Source of the DNA: Paenibacillus sp. FSL R10-2782
GTDB taxonomy: Bacteria > Bacillota > Bacilli > Paenibacillales > Paenibacillaceae
DNA length: 64,000 nt
Direction: 5' to 3'
NCBI RefSeq assembly: GCF_038592985.1
Contig: NZ_CP151951.1
Span: 2,781,001 to 2,845,000 of the forward strand
Shown here: in pieces, positions 8,945 to 17,329 of the stretch
How positions within the stretch are numbered: position 1 is the stretch's first letter
Layout: each line of letters begins with the position of its first letter
The notes under the pieces: model-generated
Seen by the model: the letters and a program-made list of their open reading frames with translations, nothing else
What the model was told of the DNA's origin: nothing
Databases searched by the model: none
Position numbers and translations under genes: made by a program

Positions 8945-9817
8945 CTATATTCTCAGACTCTCCATAAAAAAGCTCAATGCGTTGGACACCCACTTTTTGG
9001 GATGAAGAACAAGCTGGATCTCCAGCTTGAGCTCGGTATGCTCAAAGGGTAACACCTTTAGCTCTTCCCGTTCAATCTCCTCCAGCGCGGCCATTAGCGG
9101 TAGAATGGATATACCTTCTCCGGTTTTGATGCTCCGCTTGATCGCTTCCGGATTACCCAACTCTAGGCCCACTCGATAGGCGATTCCATTTGCGCGAAGC
9201 ACCCTTTCCAGCAGCTGCCTGTAGTTGCACGTATGCTCGGGCATGATCCACTCCGCATCCACCAGATCGTCCAGCCTGATTCGCTCTTTAGCGATAAGTG
9301 GATGGTTCGGATGGACAATCAGCACAAGCGGTTCTTCGCGAATCCTAATCCACTGTAAGGCCGGATCGCTTGAATCGTCCGCGAGGATCAGCCCGACATC
9401 AGCCTCCCCTTCCCTGACCTGGTGCAAAATCATCTCTTCGCGATCCGTATGCAACCGTATGTTCAGATCAGGGTATTCTTTGCGGGTCGCCTGCATATAC
9501 GGCGGCAAAAAATACGAAGCGATGGAATCCATGGTACCGATCATCATGGAACCCCCGCCCTGCTTGGCCAATTTTTCTTTGGATTGCTCGAAGAGCTCCA
9601 GCATTTGTCCGGCAAGCTTGAACAGCTCTTCCCCGGCGGAGGTAAGACGAATCTTGTTGTTGCTGTAGCGATCGAACAATTTGACCTGATACGCTTTCTC
9701 CAGCTTCTGAATCTGGGTCGTGACACTGGATTGTGCGTAACCGAGCACTTCTGCTGCTCTCGTAAAGCTTTCACGAATGGCAACTTCCCGAAATGTCTGA
9801 AGATAGATGAAATCCAA
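8945..9817 (-). CDS. LysR-family transcriptional regulator
   Basis: 290 residues from TTG at 9817, chosen because GGGGTGATC precedes it and because LysR proteins begin within a few residues of LQTFREVAIRESFTRAAEVL. The N-terminal helix-turn-helix (FTRAAEVLGYAQSSVTTQIQ) is followed by a linker helix and the two-lobed effector domain (IGTMDSIASYFLPPYM, GEADVGLILADD, EGISILPLMAALEE). It is divergent from the DapA-family gene at 9926, with a palindrome AGATA-N10-TATCT in the gap, so it most likely controls that gene in response to a small metabolite. The usual length for the family is about 295. Confidence 0.92.
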   Translation of the reverse strand: MDFIYLQTFREVAIRESFTRAAEVLGYAQSSVTTQIQKLEKAYQVKLFDRYSNNKIRLTSAGEELFKLAGQMLELFEQSKEKLAKQGGGSMMIGTMDSIASYFLPPYMQATRKEYPDLNIRLHTDREEMILHQVREGEADVGLILADDSSDPALQWIRIREEPLVLIVHPNHPLIAKERIRLDDLVDAEWIMPEHTCNYRQLLERVLRANGIAYRVGLELGNPEAIKRSIKTGEGISILPLMAALEEIEREELKVLPFEHTELKLEIQLVLHPKKWVSNALSFFMESLRI

Positions 9818-9863
9818 GCTGATCACCCCATCGAAATTATTGATGAGAATTATCACTTATTAT

Positions 9864-9883
9864 AGATAACTCTGATGCTATCT
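9864..9883. promoter_or_regulatory. Candidate LysR operator between lysR and dapA-like gene
   Basis: AGATA-ACTCTGATGC-TATCT is an interrupted dyad in the 108-bp divergent gap, with outer ATAG/CTAT-like symmetry. Position and form fit a LysR-type regulatory site. Confidence 0.5.
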
Positions 9884-9925
9884 CCTATGTTACATTAGAT
9901 TTAATTCAACGGGAAGGGATAACTG

Positions 9926-10810
9926 ATGATGATGAACGAACAACATATTCATGGGATTTTTATACCGCTGATTACACCTTTTTCGCGTGACTATAAGCTG
10001 GACATCAATTCGTACCGGAAGTATGCTACCTATCTTGCAGGCCATGACATCCAGGGTCTGGTGGTTAACGGTACGACGGGAGAGTCACCGACCGTATCCT
10101 GGGATGAAGTCAAACAGATGGTACAGGTAACGCAGGATGTTCTGAAGAGCATGAACAAAACTATTCCGATCATCATTGGCACGGGAACGAACGATACCTA
10201 TTCAACGGTGCATCGGACGGAAATGGCGGCTGAATTAGGAGCGGATGCAGCCATGGTGGTCACTCCGTATTACAACCGGCCGACGCAGGAAGGAATCTTG
10301 GAGCATTTCCGTGTCGTATCTCGTGTAGGCCTGCCTGTGCTTGTATACGAGATTCCGGTTCGCACTGGCAGTCGCATGACATTAGATACAATACGCAAAG
10401 TACTCGACCTGGATGGCGTAATTGGGCTCAAGGACAGCGCGGGCGGTCTTGATCTGCTCTTGAAATTGACCCAGTACGAGACTAAGCCTATCCTCTGCGG
10501 AGAGGATGCCTATTTCCATGCCATGCTATGTCAGGGGGCTGCTGGCGGTATGCTTGCATCCGCTCATATCAACATCCAGAAGTATGTGGAGATATACCAA
10601 CGTTTTGTGACTGGTGATATGAACGGGGCGCGAGACAGTTTCATGCTACTGGAGCCGATGATCCAGCATGTATTTGCAGAACCAGCCCCGGCCGCGATCA
10701 AGTGGTGGCTTGCCCAGCAAGAGATTATTGCCGCCGAGCAATTACGTCTGCCACTTATGCCGCTGTCGGATCAGGTGAAGCAGGGTCTCCTGAATTCGAT
10801 CGTATCCTGA
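9926..10810 (+). CDS. DapA/NanA-family aldolase (dihydrodipicolinate synthase family)
   Basis: 294 residues; an AAGGGA site precedes three in-frame ATG codons, so the exact start may be one or two codons later. It is a TIM barrel with the family landmarks NGTTGESPTVSW, VVTPYYNRPTQEG (the Tyr that relays protons), YEIPVRTG and GLKDSAGG (Schiff-base Lys). The family condenses or cleaves pyruvate with an aldehyde. In true DapA the substrate is aspartate semialdehyde; a stand-alone copy under a LysR regulator is as likely to be a catabolic aldolase (such as an N-acylneuraminate, keto-deoxy-sugar or hydroxyproline-pathway enzyme). The lysine-pathway role is therefore not assumed. Confidence 0.85.
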   Translation: MMMNEQHIHGIFIPLITPFSRDYKLDINSYRKYATYLAGHDIQGLVVNGTTGESPTVSWDEVKQMVQVTQDVLKSMNKTIPIIIGTGTNDTYSTVHRTEMAAELGADAAMVVTPYYNRPTQEGILEHFRVVSRVGLPVLVYEIPVRTGSRMTLDTIRKVLDLDGVIGLKDSAGGLDLLLKLTQYETKPILCGEDAYFHAMLCQGAAGGMLASAHINIQKYVEIYQRFVTGDMNGARDSFMLLEPMIQHVFAEPAPAAIKWWLAQQEIIAAEQLRLPLMPLSDQVKQGLLNSIVS

Positions 10811-10824
10811 TAAATCAACTTGTC

Positions 10825-11124
10825 TCAGACTTCCCAATCATAACGTAGAAGAAGGGGCTGTCCCGTCAGTTCGATAAGGCGATCTTGTTCTAGTCTCAGA
10901 AATCGTCCGTAGTGCGGATGGCGTTTCCCCTCAAAATGTGTTTCGAAAAAAAAGGCCGTATTCACTCGGGCCTCCATGATTACAGACCCTGGGGCTGCAA
11001 ACCAATGGTTAAACCGCTTGGTCCACGCTTGATACAGAACATTGGGTGACGCTTCCATTTTTCGTTCCACTGTTAGATTAGACGGTCTTTGTGAAATATC
11101 CGGCAAAGAAATAGGTAGTGTCAC
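10825..11124 (-). pseudogene. SRPBCC/AHSA1-domain protein, C-terminally damaged
   Basis: The frame opens [20 protein letters not shown], then [11 protein letters not shown] and [18 protein letters not shown], which is the N-terminal two thirds of an AHSA1-type START-like (SRPBCC) protein of about 150-160 residues. It stops after [15 protein letters not shown], before the final strand and long C-terminal helix, only 15 bases from the end of the convergent dapA-like gene. A deletion or frameshift has probably removed its end. The family binds hydrophobic ligands; no specific role can be given. Confidence 0.6.
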
Positions 11125-11227
11125 TTCATCTTCAATCCCTTCAGTTCAAGAGCATTATGATCATCTCTTTATTATTATACCCATAAGTATCCGTTGATTT
11201 TGGAGTCATCATCTGTCCAATAAATAC

Positions 11228-11272
11228 AAAAACGACTGGAGATCCCACCAATAGGGGCTCCAGTCGTTTTTT
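11228..11272. terminator. Bidirectional terminator
   Basis: AAAACGACTGGAG pairs with CTCCAGTCGTTTT, with GATCCC/GGGG continuing the stem. It separates the SRPBCC remnant from the MFS remnant. Confidence 0.85.
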
Positions 11273-11327
11273 ATAACTATTCGGAAGATCATTTTTGGTT
11301 TTGGAACAGTAGTGATATAAACGATAA

Positions 11328-12122
11328 TTACTTATCCAAGGAAGCCTTTCCTTCCTTAAATGCGATCAGGAAAATAGCCCCGCCTATAATTACTGCAGAT
11401 AGAAGCAGTAGTGTCAAATTGCTGTATAGATACGCTGCAACGTCAGTAACCATCGGGAGAATAGGAAAGTTAAGCCTGAGCTGTGTAAGCAGTCCACCTA
11501 CAATGGTGATACCGAGCCCTTCGGCCAAAAAACAGGAAAAATTCAAAAAAACCATACCTGAGCCTGATTCGTCAGCGCTTAGCGAGCCTGCCACAATGGT
11601 TGAGATAACCGTTTTGACAAAGGATAGTCCACCAAAAATCAAAACTAAGGCCCCCGAGATGATCCAGGGGGTACTCCCAAAGCAACGGTCGATCCGATCA
11701 TTCCAAAAGCCTTTCCTTGATGCTGCTTTTCGATACTTCTGGTAACGATGGCCATAATCAGCCCGGGAACGGCAGAAGCACCCGCTCCTTGAATAAATCG
11801 CGCGGCAAGTAAAGCCGGAAACCAGAAATGAAAAAGCAAGCCGATTAGCGATCCCCCGCCGTATATCAGCACACTGATGAAAAACAGTTTTTTTTATGCC
11901 ATAGATGTCCGATATTTTTCCGTAAACGGCCGTTCCTACTGCAAAAGAAAGAACGAAGCTGGTATTGACGTAATTTGCGACGGATGGCTCAATTCCAAAT
12001 TGAACAGCAATATCGGGCAACGATACGTTGAACACCGTCTCATTCAATACACTGAAAAATGCAAGCACGCACAGCCAAATCAAGGATTTAGGGATGCGTT
12101 CCTCAACCGATTTTTCCATCAT
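11328..12122 (-). pseudogene. MFS drug-efflux permease (14-helix type), frameshifted and internally deleted
   Basis: The frame from ATG 12122 gives the first helices of a Tet(K/L)-like permease (NETVFNVSLPDIAVQFGIEP, then SFAVGTAVYGKISDIYGIKK with the motif-A loop). An extra A in an eight-A run near 11890 shifts the frame; helices 3-5 continue in the other frame (11645-11872: LIYGGGSLIGLLFHFW, ARFIQGAGASAVPGLI, GKAFGMIGSTVALG). Then, instead of the central helices, the sequence jumps to the last helices (GALVLIFGGLSFVKTV, ADESGSGMVFLNF, LGITIVGGLL). About 200 residues are missing, so the gene is dead. Confidence 0.85.
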
Positions 12123-12248
12123 GCAAACCCCTTAAAAATGCAAGGGGAACACGCAGTTTATAGGACCAGTGATGCGATGTCCCCTTTATTTTGTGCCCTT
12201 CTTTTCACTATGTACTTCATTCTAGCGCCTCCAAAAGTAAAAATCAGT

Positions 12249-12443
12249 TTAATCAAAACTACCTAACCATATTATCATAAAAATATTACCTGCTATCAAA
12301 TGATTCTCAAGATCAGAAAGAGTCATATTTGTGGTATCGGAATCCTTCCACAATTCAAAGTAGTAGCCGTCTTGGGTATGATGTACAAAAATAAATGGGT
12401 TTCTCCAGCCATCAGCAGATGGTCTCTCTAATACCGAGAGCAT
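12249..12443 (-). other. Open frame of unknown status after hxlR-type gene
   Basis: ATG immediately follows the regulator stop. The frame reads SADGWRNPFIFVHHTQDGYY and FELWKDSDTTNMTLSDLENH, which has the composition of real protein, but no ribosome site is present and the last third (NIFMIIWLGSFD) looks like run-through. It may be a fragment of another protein joined here. Family not recognised. The gap 12123-12248 has nothing I can assign. Confidence 0.3.
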
Positions 12444-12791
12444 TTAGAAAACTGGATTGTTTTGGTTTTCCGTTCCCCATTCACATAATTCTTCCAAAAC
12501 AGGTAATAGTGTTTTCGCTTTATCGGTGAGACTGTACTCGACTTTAGGGGGAACTTGAGGATACTCTTTTCGTTTCACCATACCATCCGCTTCCAATTCT
12601 TTAAGTTGTGAACTCAATGTTTTATAGGTAATAGCTCCTATCTGTCTTTTCAGATCATTAAAGCGAACCGGTTCGTTTTCTGCTAGGAGGTAAATAATAA
12701 CCATTTTCCATTTACCACCAATAACTGACAATGTATAACCAAAAGGTGTATCTTGAATATTTTTAACTTTACCTTTAAATTCGGCCATACT
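12444..12791 (-). CDS. HxlR-family transcriptional regulator
   Basis: 115 residues from ATG 12791, chosen because AAAGGA lies 9 bases upstream; the longer frame to 12827 would run into the operator. Family pattern: PFGYTLSVIGGKWKMVIIYL, LAENEPVRFNDLKRQIGAIT, YKTLSSQLKELEADGMVKRK and YPQVPPKVEYSLTDKAKTL, a winged helix dimer. It lacks the conserved N-terminal Cys of the redox- or aldehyde-sensing members (no Cys before the winged helix; one Cys, in EELCEWG, near the C-terminus). It is divergent from the arginase-family gene and shares a clear palindrome with it, so it probably represses both. Confidence 0.9.
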   Translation of the reverse strand, partial: SMAEFKGKVKNIQDTPFGYTLSVIGGKWKMVIIYLLAENEPVRFNDLKRQIGAITYKTLSSQLKELEADGMVKRKEYPQVPPKVEYSLTDKAKTLLPVLEELCEWGTENQNNPVF

Positions 12792-12813
12792 CATATTTAC
12801 ACTATCCTTTCGG

Positions 12814-12842
12814 GTAGTACCTATCAAAAAAGTGCGTACTAC
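12814..12842. promoter_or_regulatory. HxlR-type operator, GTAGTAC-N15-GTACTAC
   Basis: A perfect inverted repeat GTAGTAC (12814-12820) and GTACTAC (12836-12842) lies between the divergent regulator and arginase-family genes. HxlR proteins bind GTAC-containing dyads of this form. Confidence 0.7.
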
Positions 12843-12899
12843 GTTTTTATTCGAGTTCAGTTTATACTAACCTCACTTTGAAGTAAAGGAGAGAACAAC

Positions 12900-13814
12900 A
12901 TGACTAAAAAAACAATACGTCTTTTAATGCCACAATGGCAAGGGGGAAACAACCCTAACTACTCTTTTGGAGCCGAACTGCTTGCTTGGCTAGCCCCGGA
13001 CAATGATCAACCTCTTATTCATGTTCCAGTTCAAGCTTATGATGGAATTCCGCTTCAAAATGAGAACGGTATGTATGGGAGAAAACAGCTACTTGAACAA
13101 TTAGAGGCTGCTCAACATATTATTGACGCACATAAGCCAGATCGCATTGTAATGTTTGGTGGTGACTGCTTAGTCGAGCAAGCCCCGTTTGCCTATTTAA
13201 ACGAACGATACGGAGGTGAATTAGGTTTAATCTGGATCGATGCTCACAGTGATTTAGTTAGATATGTTGGTTATGATAACGGACATACATTACCGCTCGG
13301 GAATCTTTTGGGGGAAGGAGATGAGGAGTTCGCAAAACATGTGAAAATCCCTCTTAAACCTGAAAATGTCTTTATCGCGGGATTAGCGACTCCTACAGAA
13401 CAAGAAACAGAAGTGATTTCAGAAGCGTTTCAAAGACTAGGCATTAAAACTGCAGAACAAGATACAGAAATGATTCAAAGACTAGGTATTAAAACTGCAG
13501 GAACCAAAGAGTTAACGAACAGTACTGCATCTATAAAAAAGTGGATTAAAGAAAGTGGCATTAAGCACCTGGCTATTCACCTGGATTTAGATGTGCTTGA
13601 TCCCAAGGCATTTCGTTCTTTATTGTTCGCCAACCCTGAAGCACCTTATAATTATTCTCCTGCGGGAACAATGCAAATGCCTCAACTGCTTCATCTGATT
13701 AAAGAACTATCTGAAGAAACAGATGTGGTTGGATTAGGTGTAACGGAGCATATGCCGTGGGATTCTATTAACTTGAAAAATCTACTTGGAGAAATACCTA
13801 TTCTAAACAAATAA
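12900..13814 (+). CDS. Arginase/agmatinase-fold protein with internal duplication
   Basis: 304 residues; AAAGGAGAG precedes the ATG. Ureohydrolase-fold metal motifs are present but altered: FGGDCLVEQAPF stands where GGDHS is usual (metal His replaced by Cys), followed by WIDAHSDL, LPLGNLLGEGD and LDLDVLDP, and a final TEHMPWD. The manganese site is thus mostly kept. Between the third and fourth motifs EQETEVISEAFQRLGIKTA is followed by EQDTEMIQRLGIKTA, an in-frame tandem duplication. The substrate is unknown; guanidino compounds are the family norm. Control by the divergent HxlR regulator is likely. Confidence 0.8.
   Translation: MTKKTIRLLMPQWQGGNNPNYSFGAELLAWLAPDNDQPLIHVPVQAYDGIPLQNENGMYGRKQLLEQLEAAQHIIDAHKPDRIVMFGGDCLVEQAPFAYLNERYGGELGLIWIDAHSDLVRYVGYDNGHTLPLGNLLGEGDEEFAKHVKIPLKPENVFIAGLATPTEQETEVISEAFQRLGIKTAEQDTEMIQRLGIKTAGTKELTNSTASIKKWIKESGIKHLAIHLDLDVLDPKAFRSLLFANPEAPYNYSPAGTMQMPQLLHLIKELSEETDVVGLGVTEHMPWDSINLKNLLGEIPILNK
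13429..13500 (+). repeat. 45-bp tandem duplication inside the arginase-family gene
   Basis: TTCAAAGACTAGG and the following bases to CTGCAG (27 bases, 13429-13455) recur at 13474-13500 with one mismatch; the period is 45 bases, exactly 15 codons. The upstream GAACAAGAAACAGAA is also echoed as GAACAAGATACAGAA. Confidence 0.85.
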
Positions 13815-14207
13815 AAAGTCATAAACAGAATTATAGCAGAACAATGATCTGCTTAATCACAAAAATACACTCACGCACTTTTATGTTTGCGAGGGTGTTA
13901 CATAATTCTCCCTTCTCTTTTCTCATACGAATAATTTTTCAAACATTTTCATGGATAATTTTATGTTATTGCAGAAGGATTTAGAGTGAAATATATTGAC
14001 ACACAGGGAGGAAAATAGTGTATATTATGTAAAAACATCATCTTCTCTTTACGGATAATTTAAACCTATTCAAAATCTCCGCGACTTAGAAATGGTGGTG
14101 TTAACAGGTGTTAATAAGTAATAGAATAAAAAACATTTATCTGTAGAAGAGACTTTTCCCCATTCCCCTCTTTCCTGATCCTATCCATACTAAGGAGTGA
14201 AAGTGCT
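13815..14207. other. Intergenic region before amidase gene
   Basis: No gene seen. A weak hairpin CACTCACGCA/TGCGAGGGTG lies near 13868-13897. TTGACA at 13996-14001 and TATATT at 14021-14026 (19-base spacer) may be the amidase promoter; the spacing is longer than ideal. Confidence 0.35.
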
Positions 14208-16370
14208 ATGTGCGGACGAATGATAAAAGCGAATACAAGGAATGTAATCGGCAGTTATTGCAAATGGATCGCGGCTGGTATGATTTTAACTTTCACGGGA
14301 TGCTCCCTTGCATCCGCAGCTCCTTCGCCCTCCTCAAGTGAAACTAATAGTGAACCCGCCTCCTCCCTAATTACATTTCAATTGCAAGAGGCTACGATTG
14401 CTCAGATGCAGGACGCGATGAAGTCAGGGGCACTGTCGAGTGTCGAGCTTACCGCCATGTACCTTAACCGGGTATATGCCTATGATTCTAGTGGCATTAG
14501 GCTCAATTCCATCCCTGTTTTGAACCCTGATGTACTAAAAGAAGCCGCTCAGGCTGATCAACTAAGGGCGCAGGGTATCAAGACCGGGCCTCTGCAAGGC
14601 ATCCCCTACACGGTTAAAGACAGCTACAAGGTTAAGGGACTCACTGTCGCTTCTGGATCTCCGGCTTTCAAAAACCTGATGGCAAAGGATGATGCCTTTA
14701 CAGTAGAGAAGATACGCAAAACCGGTGGGGTACTGATTGGTAAAACCAACATGCCGCCAATGGCAGCGGGGGGAATGCAAAGAGGGGTTTATGGCCGTGC
14801 TGAAAGTCCGTACAATCCAGATTATCTGGCTGCAGCCTGGTACTCTGGCTCCTCTAACGGATCTGGCGTCTCAACAGCCGCCAACCTCGCTGCCTTCGGT
14901 ATGGGGGAAGAAACGGTATCTTCTGGAAGATCACCAGCATCTAACAATGGTTTAATTGCCTACACGCCATCGCGGGGCCTAATCTCCATTCGGGGGAATT
15001 GGCCGCTCTTCCCAATACGGGATGTCGTTGTCCCACATACGAGAACTGTCGAGGACATGCTCCGCTTGCTTGACGTGATCGTTGTAGAGGATAAGATCAC
15101 CAAGGGTGATTTCTGGCGAGAACAGAAAGCTGTTCGGCTCCCTTCTGTCAACAGTGTCCGTCCCAAATCCTATTTAGAGCTGCGAGACACTCAAGCTTTG
15201 AAAGGCAAACGCATTGGCGTTCCGAAAATCTATATCGGTAAGGACCATGAAACCACAACTCCGATCAAATTCAGACCTTCGATACAGGCATTATGGGAAA
15301 AAGCTGTAAAGGATTTAACTGCTCTTGGAGCTGAGGTTGTGGAAGTTGACTTCCCCTTGCAGGCGAACAGCGAGAAAGACCGGGCAACAGCGAAAACACC
15401 TGAAGAACGTGGTTTGATGCCAGCAAAGTGGGTTGAAAAGGAATTCGGGCTGCTTAATCCTTATGCAGCTGAGGAATTCCTTAAAAGTGTGGGCGATCCG
15501 AATTTCCCGTCATGGGCTAATATCGACCCTGCAACCGTCTTCCCGAATCCGCCCGGTTCGGTAGATGCCAAACGTGGCAGAGACCTTGGCCACTATGACG
15601 TATTCATTGAAACCATAAAAAAAGGCGTCACCCCTTACGAACAAATTCCTCAGTTTCATGAAGGACTACGGGGGCTTGAAAATGTACGAAAGATTGATTT
15701 TGAAAATTGGATGAAGCAAAACAACCTTGATTTTATTGCATTCCCGGCAAATTCCAATATCGGCAAAGCCGACTCCGATGTGAATGAAACATCCTATGAG
15801 GAGGCTTGGGAGAATGGCAACTATTTCTCCAATACGAATTTCATTCTACGCGAGTACGGGATCCCAAGTGTGTCTGTGAGTATGGGCGCTATGAAGGATA
15901 CCGGAATGCCCGTTAATCTGACGATGGCAGGTGCCGCATACAGCGATAATGACCTGCTTCGTTACGCTTATTCCTATGAGCAGGCGACCAAAAACCGTCC
16001 TATTGCAGCACGCACGCCAGCGCTTGAGGATGAAACCTTTTCCTATAACCCGCAAACTGCTCTCCCACCCTCTAAACGTAAGGAAACAGGAGCTCCTGAA
16101 CTTAAGTTGAATGCTTCGATCAAGGGCGATGTTCTCGCTTTGGAAGGTTCAGTCACAGATCAAAGCGATATCGCACAGCTTAAAGTTTATGTCAATGGCA
16201 TTCGTGTCGTTATTACAGAAGATAAAGCCAATTGGTCAGCAACACTTCCAACTACTAAATACAAACAGGGTGGTGCCTCCCAAGCCGATACGCTGCATAT
16301 TCTCGTGCTGGCCAAGGATATTTACGGAAATACCTCTGCTCAAGTCAAGTCTGTCACTTTACCCCAATAA
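14208..16370 (+). CDS. Lipoprotein amidase-signature hydrolase
   Basis: 720 residues; AAGGAG precedes the ATG by about 10 bases. A lipobox (LTFTGC, Cys near residue 32) indicates a lipoprotein on the outer face of the membrane. The amidase-signature core has catalytic Lys in GIPYTVKDSY, the cis-Ser region WYSGSSNGSG and the nucleophile segment GEETVSSGRSPASNNG. This segment differs from the consensus GTETGGSIRxPA by a Val-Ser pair before the nucleophile Ser. After about residue 610 comes an Ig-like C-terminal domain (LALEGSVTDQSDIAQLKVYV). It should hydrolyse an amide outside the cell; the substrate is not predictable. It stands alone, with no operon partner. Confidence 0.85.
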   Translation: MCGRMIKANTRNVIGSYCKWIAAGMILTFTGCSLASAAPSPSSSETNSEPASSLITFQLQEATIAQMQDAMKSGALSSVELTAMYLNRVYAYDSSGIRLNSIPVLNPDVLKEAAQADQLRAQGIKTGPLQGIPYTVKDSYKVKGLTVASGSPAFKNLMAKDDAFTVEKIRKTGGVLIGKTNMPPMAAGGMQRGVYGRAESPYNPDYLAAAWYSGSSNGSGVSTAANLAAFGMGEETVSSGRSPASNNGLIAYTPSRGLISIRGNWPLFPIRDVVVPHTRTVEDMLRLLDVIVVEDKITKGDFWREQKAVRLPSVNSVRPKSYLELRDTQALKGKRIGVPKIYIGKDHETTTPIKFRPSIQALWEKAVKDLTALGAEVVEVDFPLQANSEKDRATAKTPEERGLMPAKWVEKEFGLLNPYAAEEFLKSVGDPNFPSWANIDPATVFPNPPGSVDAKRGRDLGHYDVFIETIKKGVTPYEQIPQFHEGLRGLENVRKIDFENWMKQNNLDFIAFPANSNIGKADSDVNETSYEEAWENGNYFSNTNFILREYGIPSVSVSMGAMKDTGMPVNLTMAGAAYSDNDLLRYAYSYEQATKNRPIAARTPALEDETFSYNPQTALPPSKRKETGAPELKLNASIKGDVLALEGSVTDQSDIAQLKVYVNGIRVVITEDKANWSATLPTTKYKQGGASQADTLHILVLAKDIYGNTSAQVKSVTLPQ

Positions 16371-16591
16371 CGAAGGACATCATAGTACTCACTATAATTG
16401 TGGGTGCCCTGACCGTAAGGTTCTCATTAGGAAAGCTATCGCTGCAGCTGGCCTGAGCGACGGGATAGTTGAGCTTGGCGGGCTGGAGGTTGGGCAGATG
16501 AAGCTGCAACTTCCAGCTCTTTAAATTCTAATGCAACTTGGCATGCTATAGACTTGCTGTCTTGTTCATCGAACTATCGTTTTTCGATAGC

Positions 16592-16755
16592 TCAATCACT
16601 ATTTGGATATTTGTTGAATAGGAACTCTAATATATCTTTCAAATAATCTTCGAACACACTTATATAATTTTTAAAGATGTTTTCACTTAGTAGTACATAA
16701 AGAGAGTCTTCACTTTCCATATCACCAAGCATTTCGATCAAATCAATCGATGGCA
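16592..16755 (-). pseudogene. C-terminal tail of an unidentified protein
   Basis: The minus frame reads SIDLIEMLGDMESEDSLYVL, then NYISVFEDYLKDILEFLFNK and a stop. This looks like a genuine acidic helical C-terminus, cut exactly where the IS3 fragment begins on the other strand. Family not recognised. The gap 16371-16591 holds only a short open tail in the plus frame ending IVELGGLEVGQMKLQLPAL, also unassigned. Confidence 0.3.
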
Positions 16756-16756
16756 T

Positions 16757-16936
16757 TACATTTGTGTGCTGGTGGATCTGTTTAATCGAGAAATCATGGG
16801 TCATAGTGCAGGCCCGAACAAGGACGCTGCTCTGATTACCCATGCCTTCGCGACCGTTAAGGGTGATCTACGTCAGATTCAATGGTTTCATACCGACCGT
16901 GGCAGTGAGTTCAAAAATCAAAAGATGGACGAGCTT
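16757..16936 (+). mobile_element. IS3-family transposase fragment (integrase core)
   Basis: About 60 residues match the OrfB catalytic core of IS3/IS150-type elements: VLVDLFNREIMGHSAGPNKD, then AFATVKGDLRQIQWFHTDRG with the second catalytic Asp, and SEFKNQKMDEL. Both ends are cut, and neither inverted repeat was found. It marks an old insertion in a decayed stretch. Confidence 0.8.
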
Positions 16937-17032
16937 CGGTCGTCTTGTTTGCCATCTAAGACCATTCCTTTCTTTTGAGCCTGAACATCTCAATTTTATT
17001 GGAATGGTCTTAGTGGGAAACCCTCGATTCCT

Positions 17033-17057
17033 CCACCCGCATAGCGGGTGGTTTTTT
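17033..17057 (+). terminator. Terminator-like hairpin
   Basis: CCACCCGC-ATA-GCGGGTGG followed by TTTTTT on the plus strand, downstream of the IS3 fragment. Confidence 0.75.
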
Positions 17058-17101
17058 GTTTCGCGCGTTTCACGCACTCAACTGGCTAAAGCCATAATAA
17101 A

Positions 17102-17126
17102 AAAATCGCCTACTAAAGGCGATTTT
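17102..17126. terminator. Bidirectional terminator-like hairpin
   Basis: AAAATCGCC pairs with GGCGATTTT around TACTAAA. It sits just past the truncated methyltransferase-like gene on the minus strand. Confidence 0.65.
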
Positions 17127-17149
17127 AAAATGCTTGTTTTTTTAAATTC

Positions 17150-17308
17150 TTAACTGTATCCATGATTCGCTCTCAGCTCTTTTACTAATTGAGTAAAATG
17201 CACAGGCCGCTCGTAGCTTAACTTATCAAATAGACCTTGTGCTTTGCAGGCAAGAATGACTGGGATGGTGACATAACCATATGCATAATTGTTTAAAATG
17301 GTTAACAT
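17150..17308 (-). pseudogene. N-terminus of a polyketide-type methyltransferase/winged-helix protein
   Basis: ATG at 17308 follows GGGGTGAAAG. The 52 residues read LNNYAYGYVTIPVILACKAQ, then GLFDKLSYERPVHFTQLVKE before TAA. This is the helical dimerisation and winged-helix N-terminus seen on O- or C-methyltransferases of polyketide and hybrid clusters, which normally continue for hundreds of residues. The SAM-binding part is gone. It lies close to a fragment resembling the end of a PfaD-type enoyl reductase (18369), so both may be leftovers of one deleted cluster. Confidence 0.45.
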
Positions 17309-17329
17309 GCTTTCACCCCTAAAGAAAAT

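Noticed and set aside
9225..9865. Open frames opposite the LysR gene
   Set aside because: They are antisense shadows of a clearly coding gene and have no starts or motifs.
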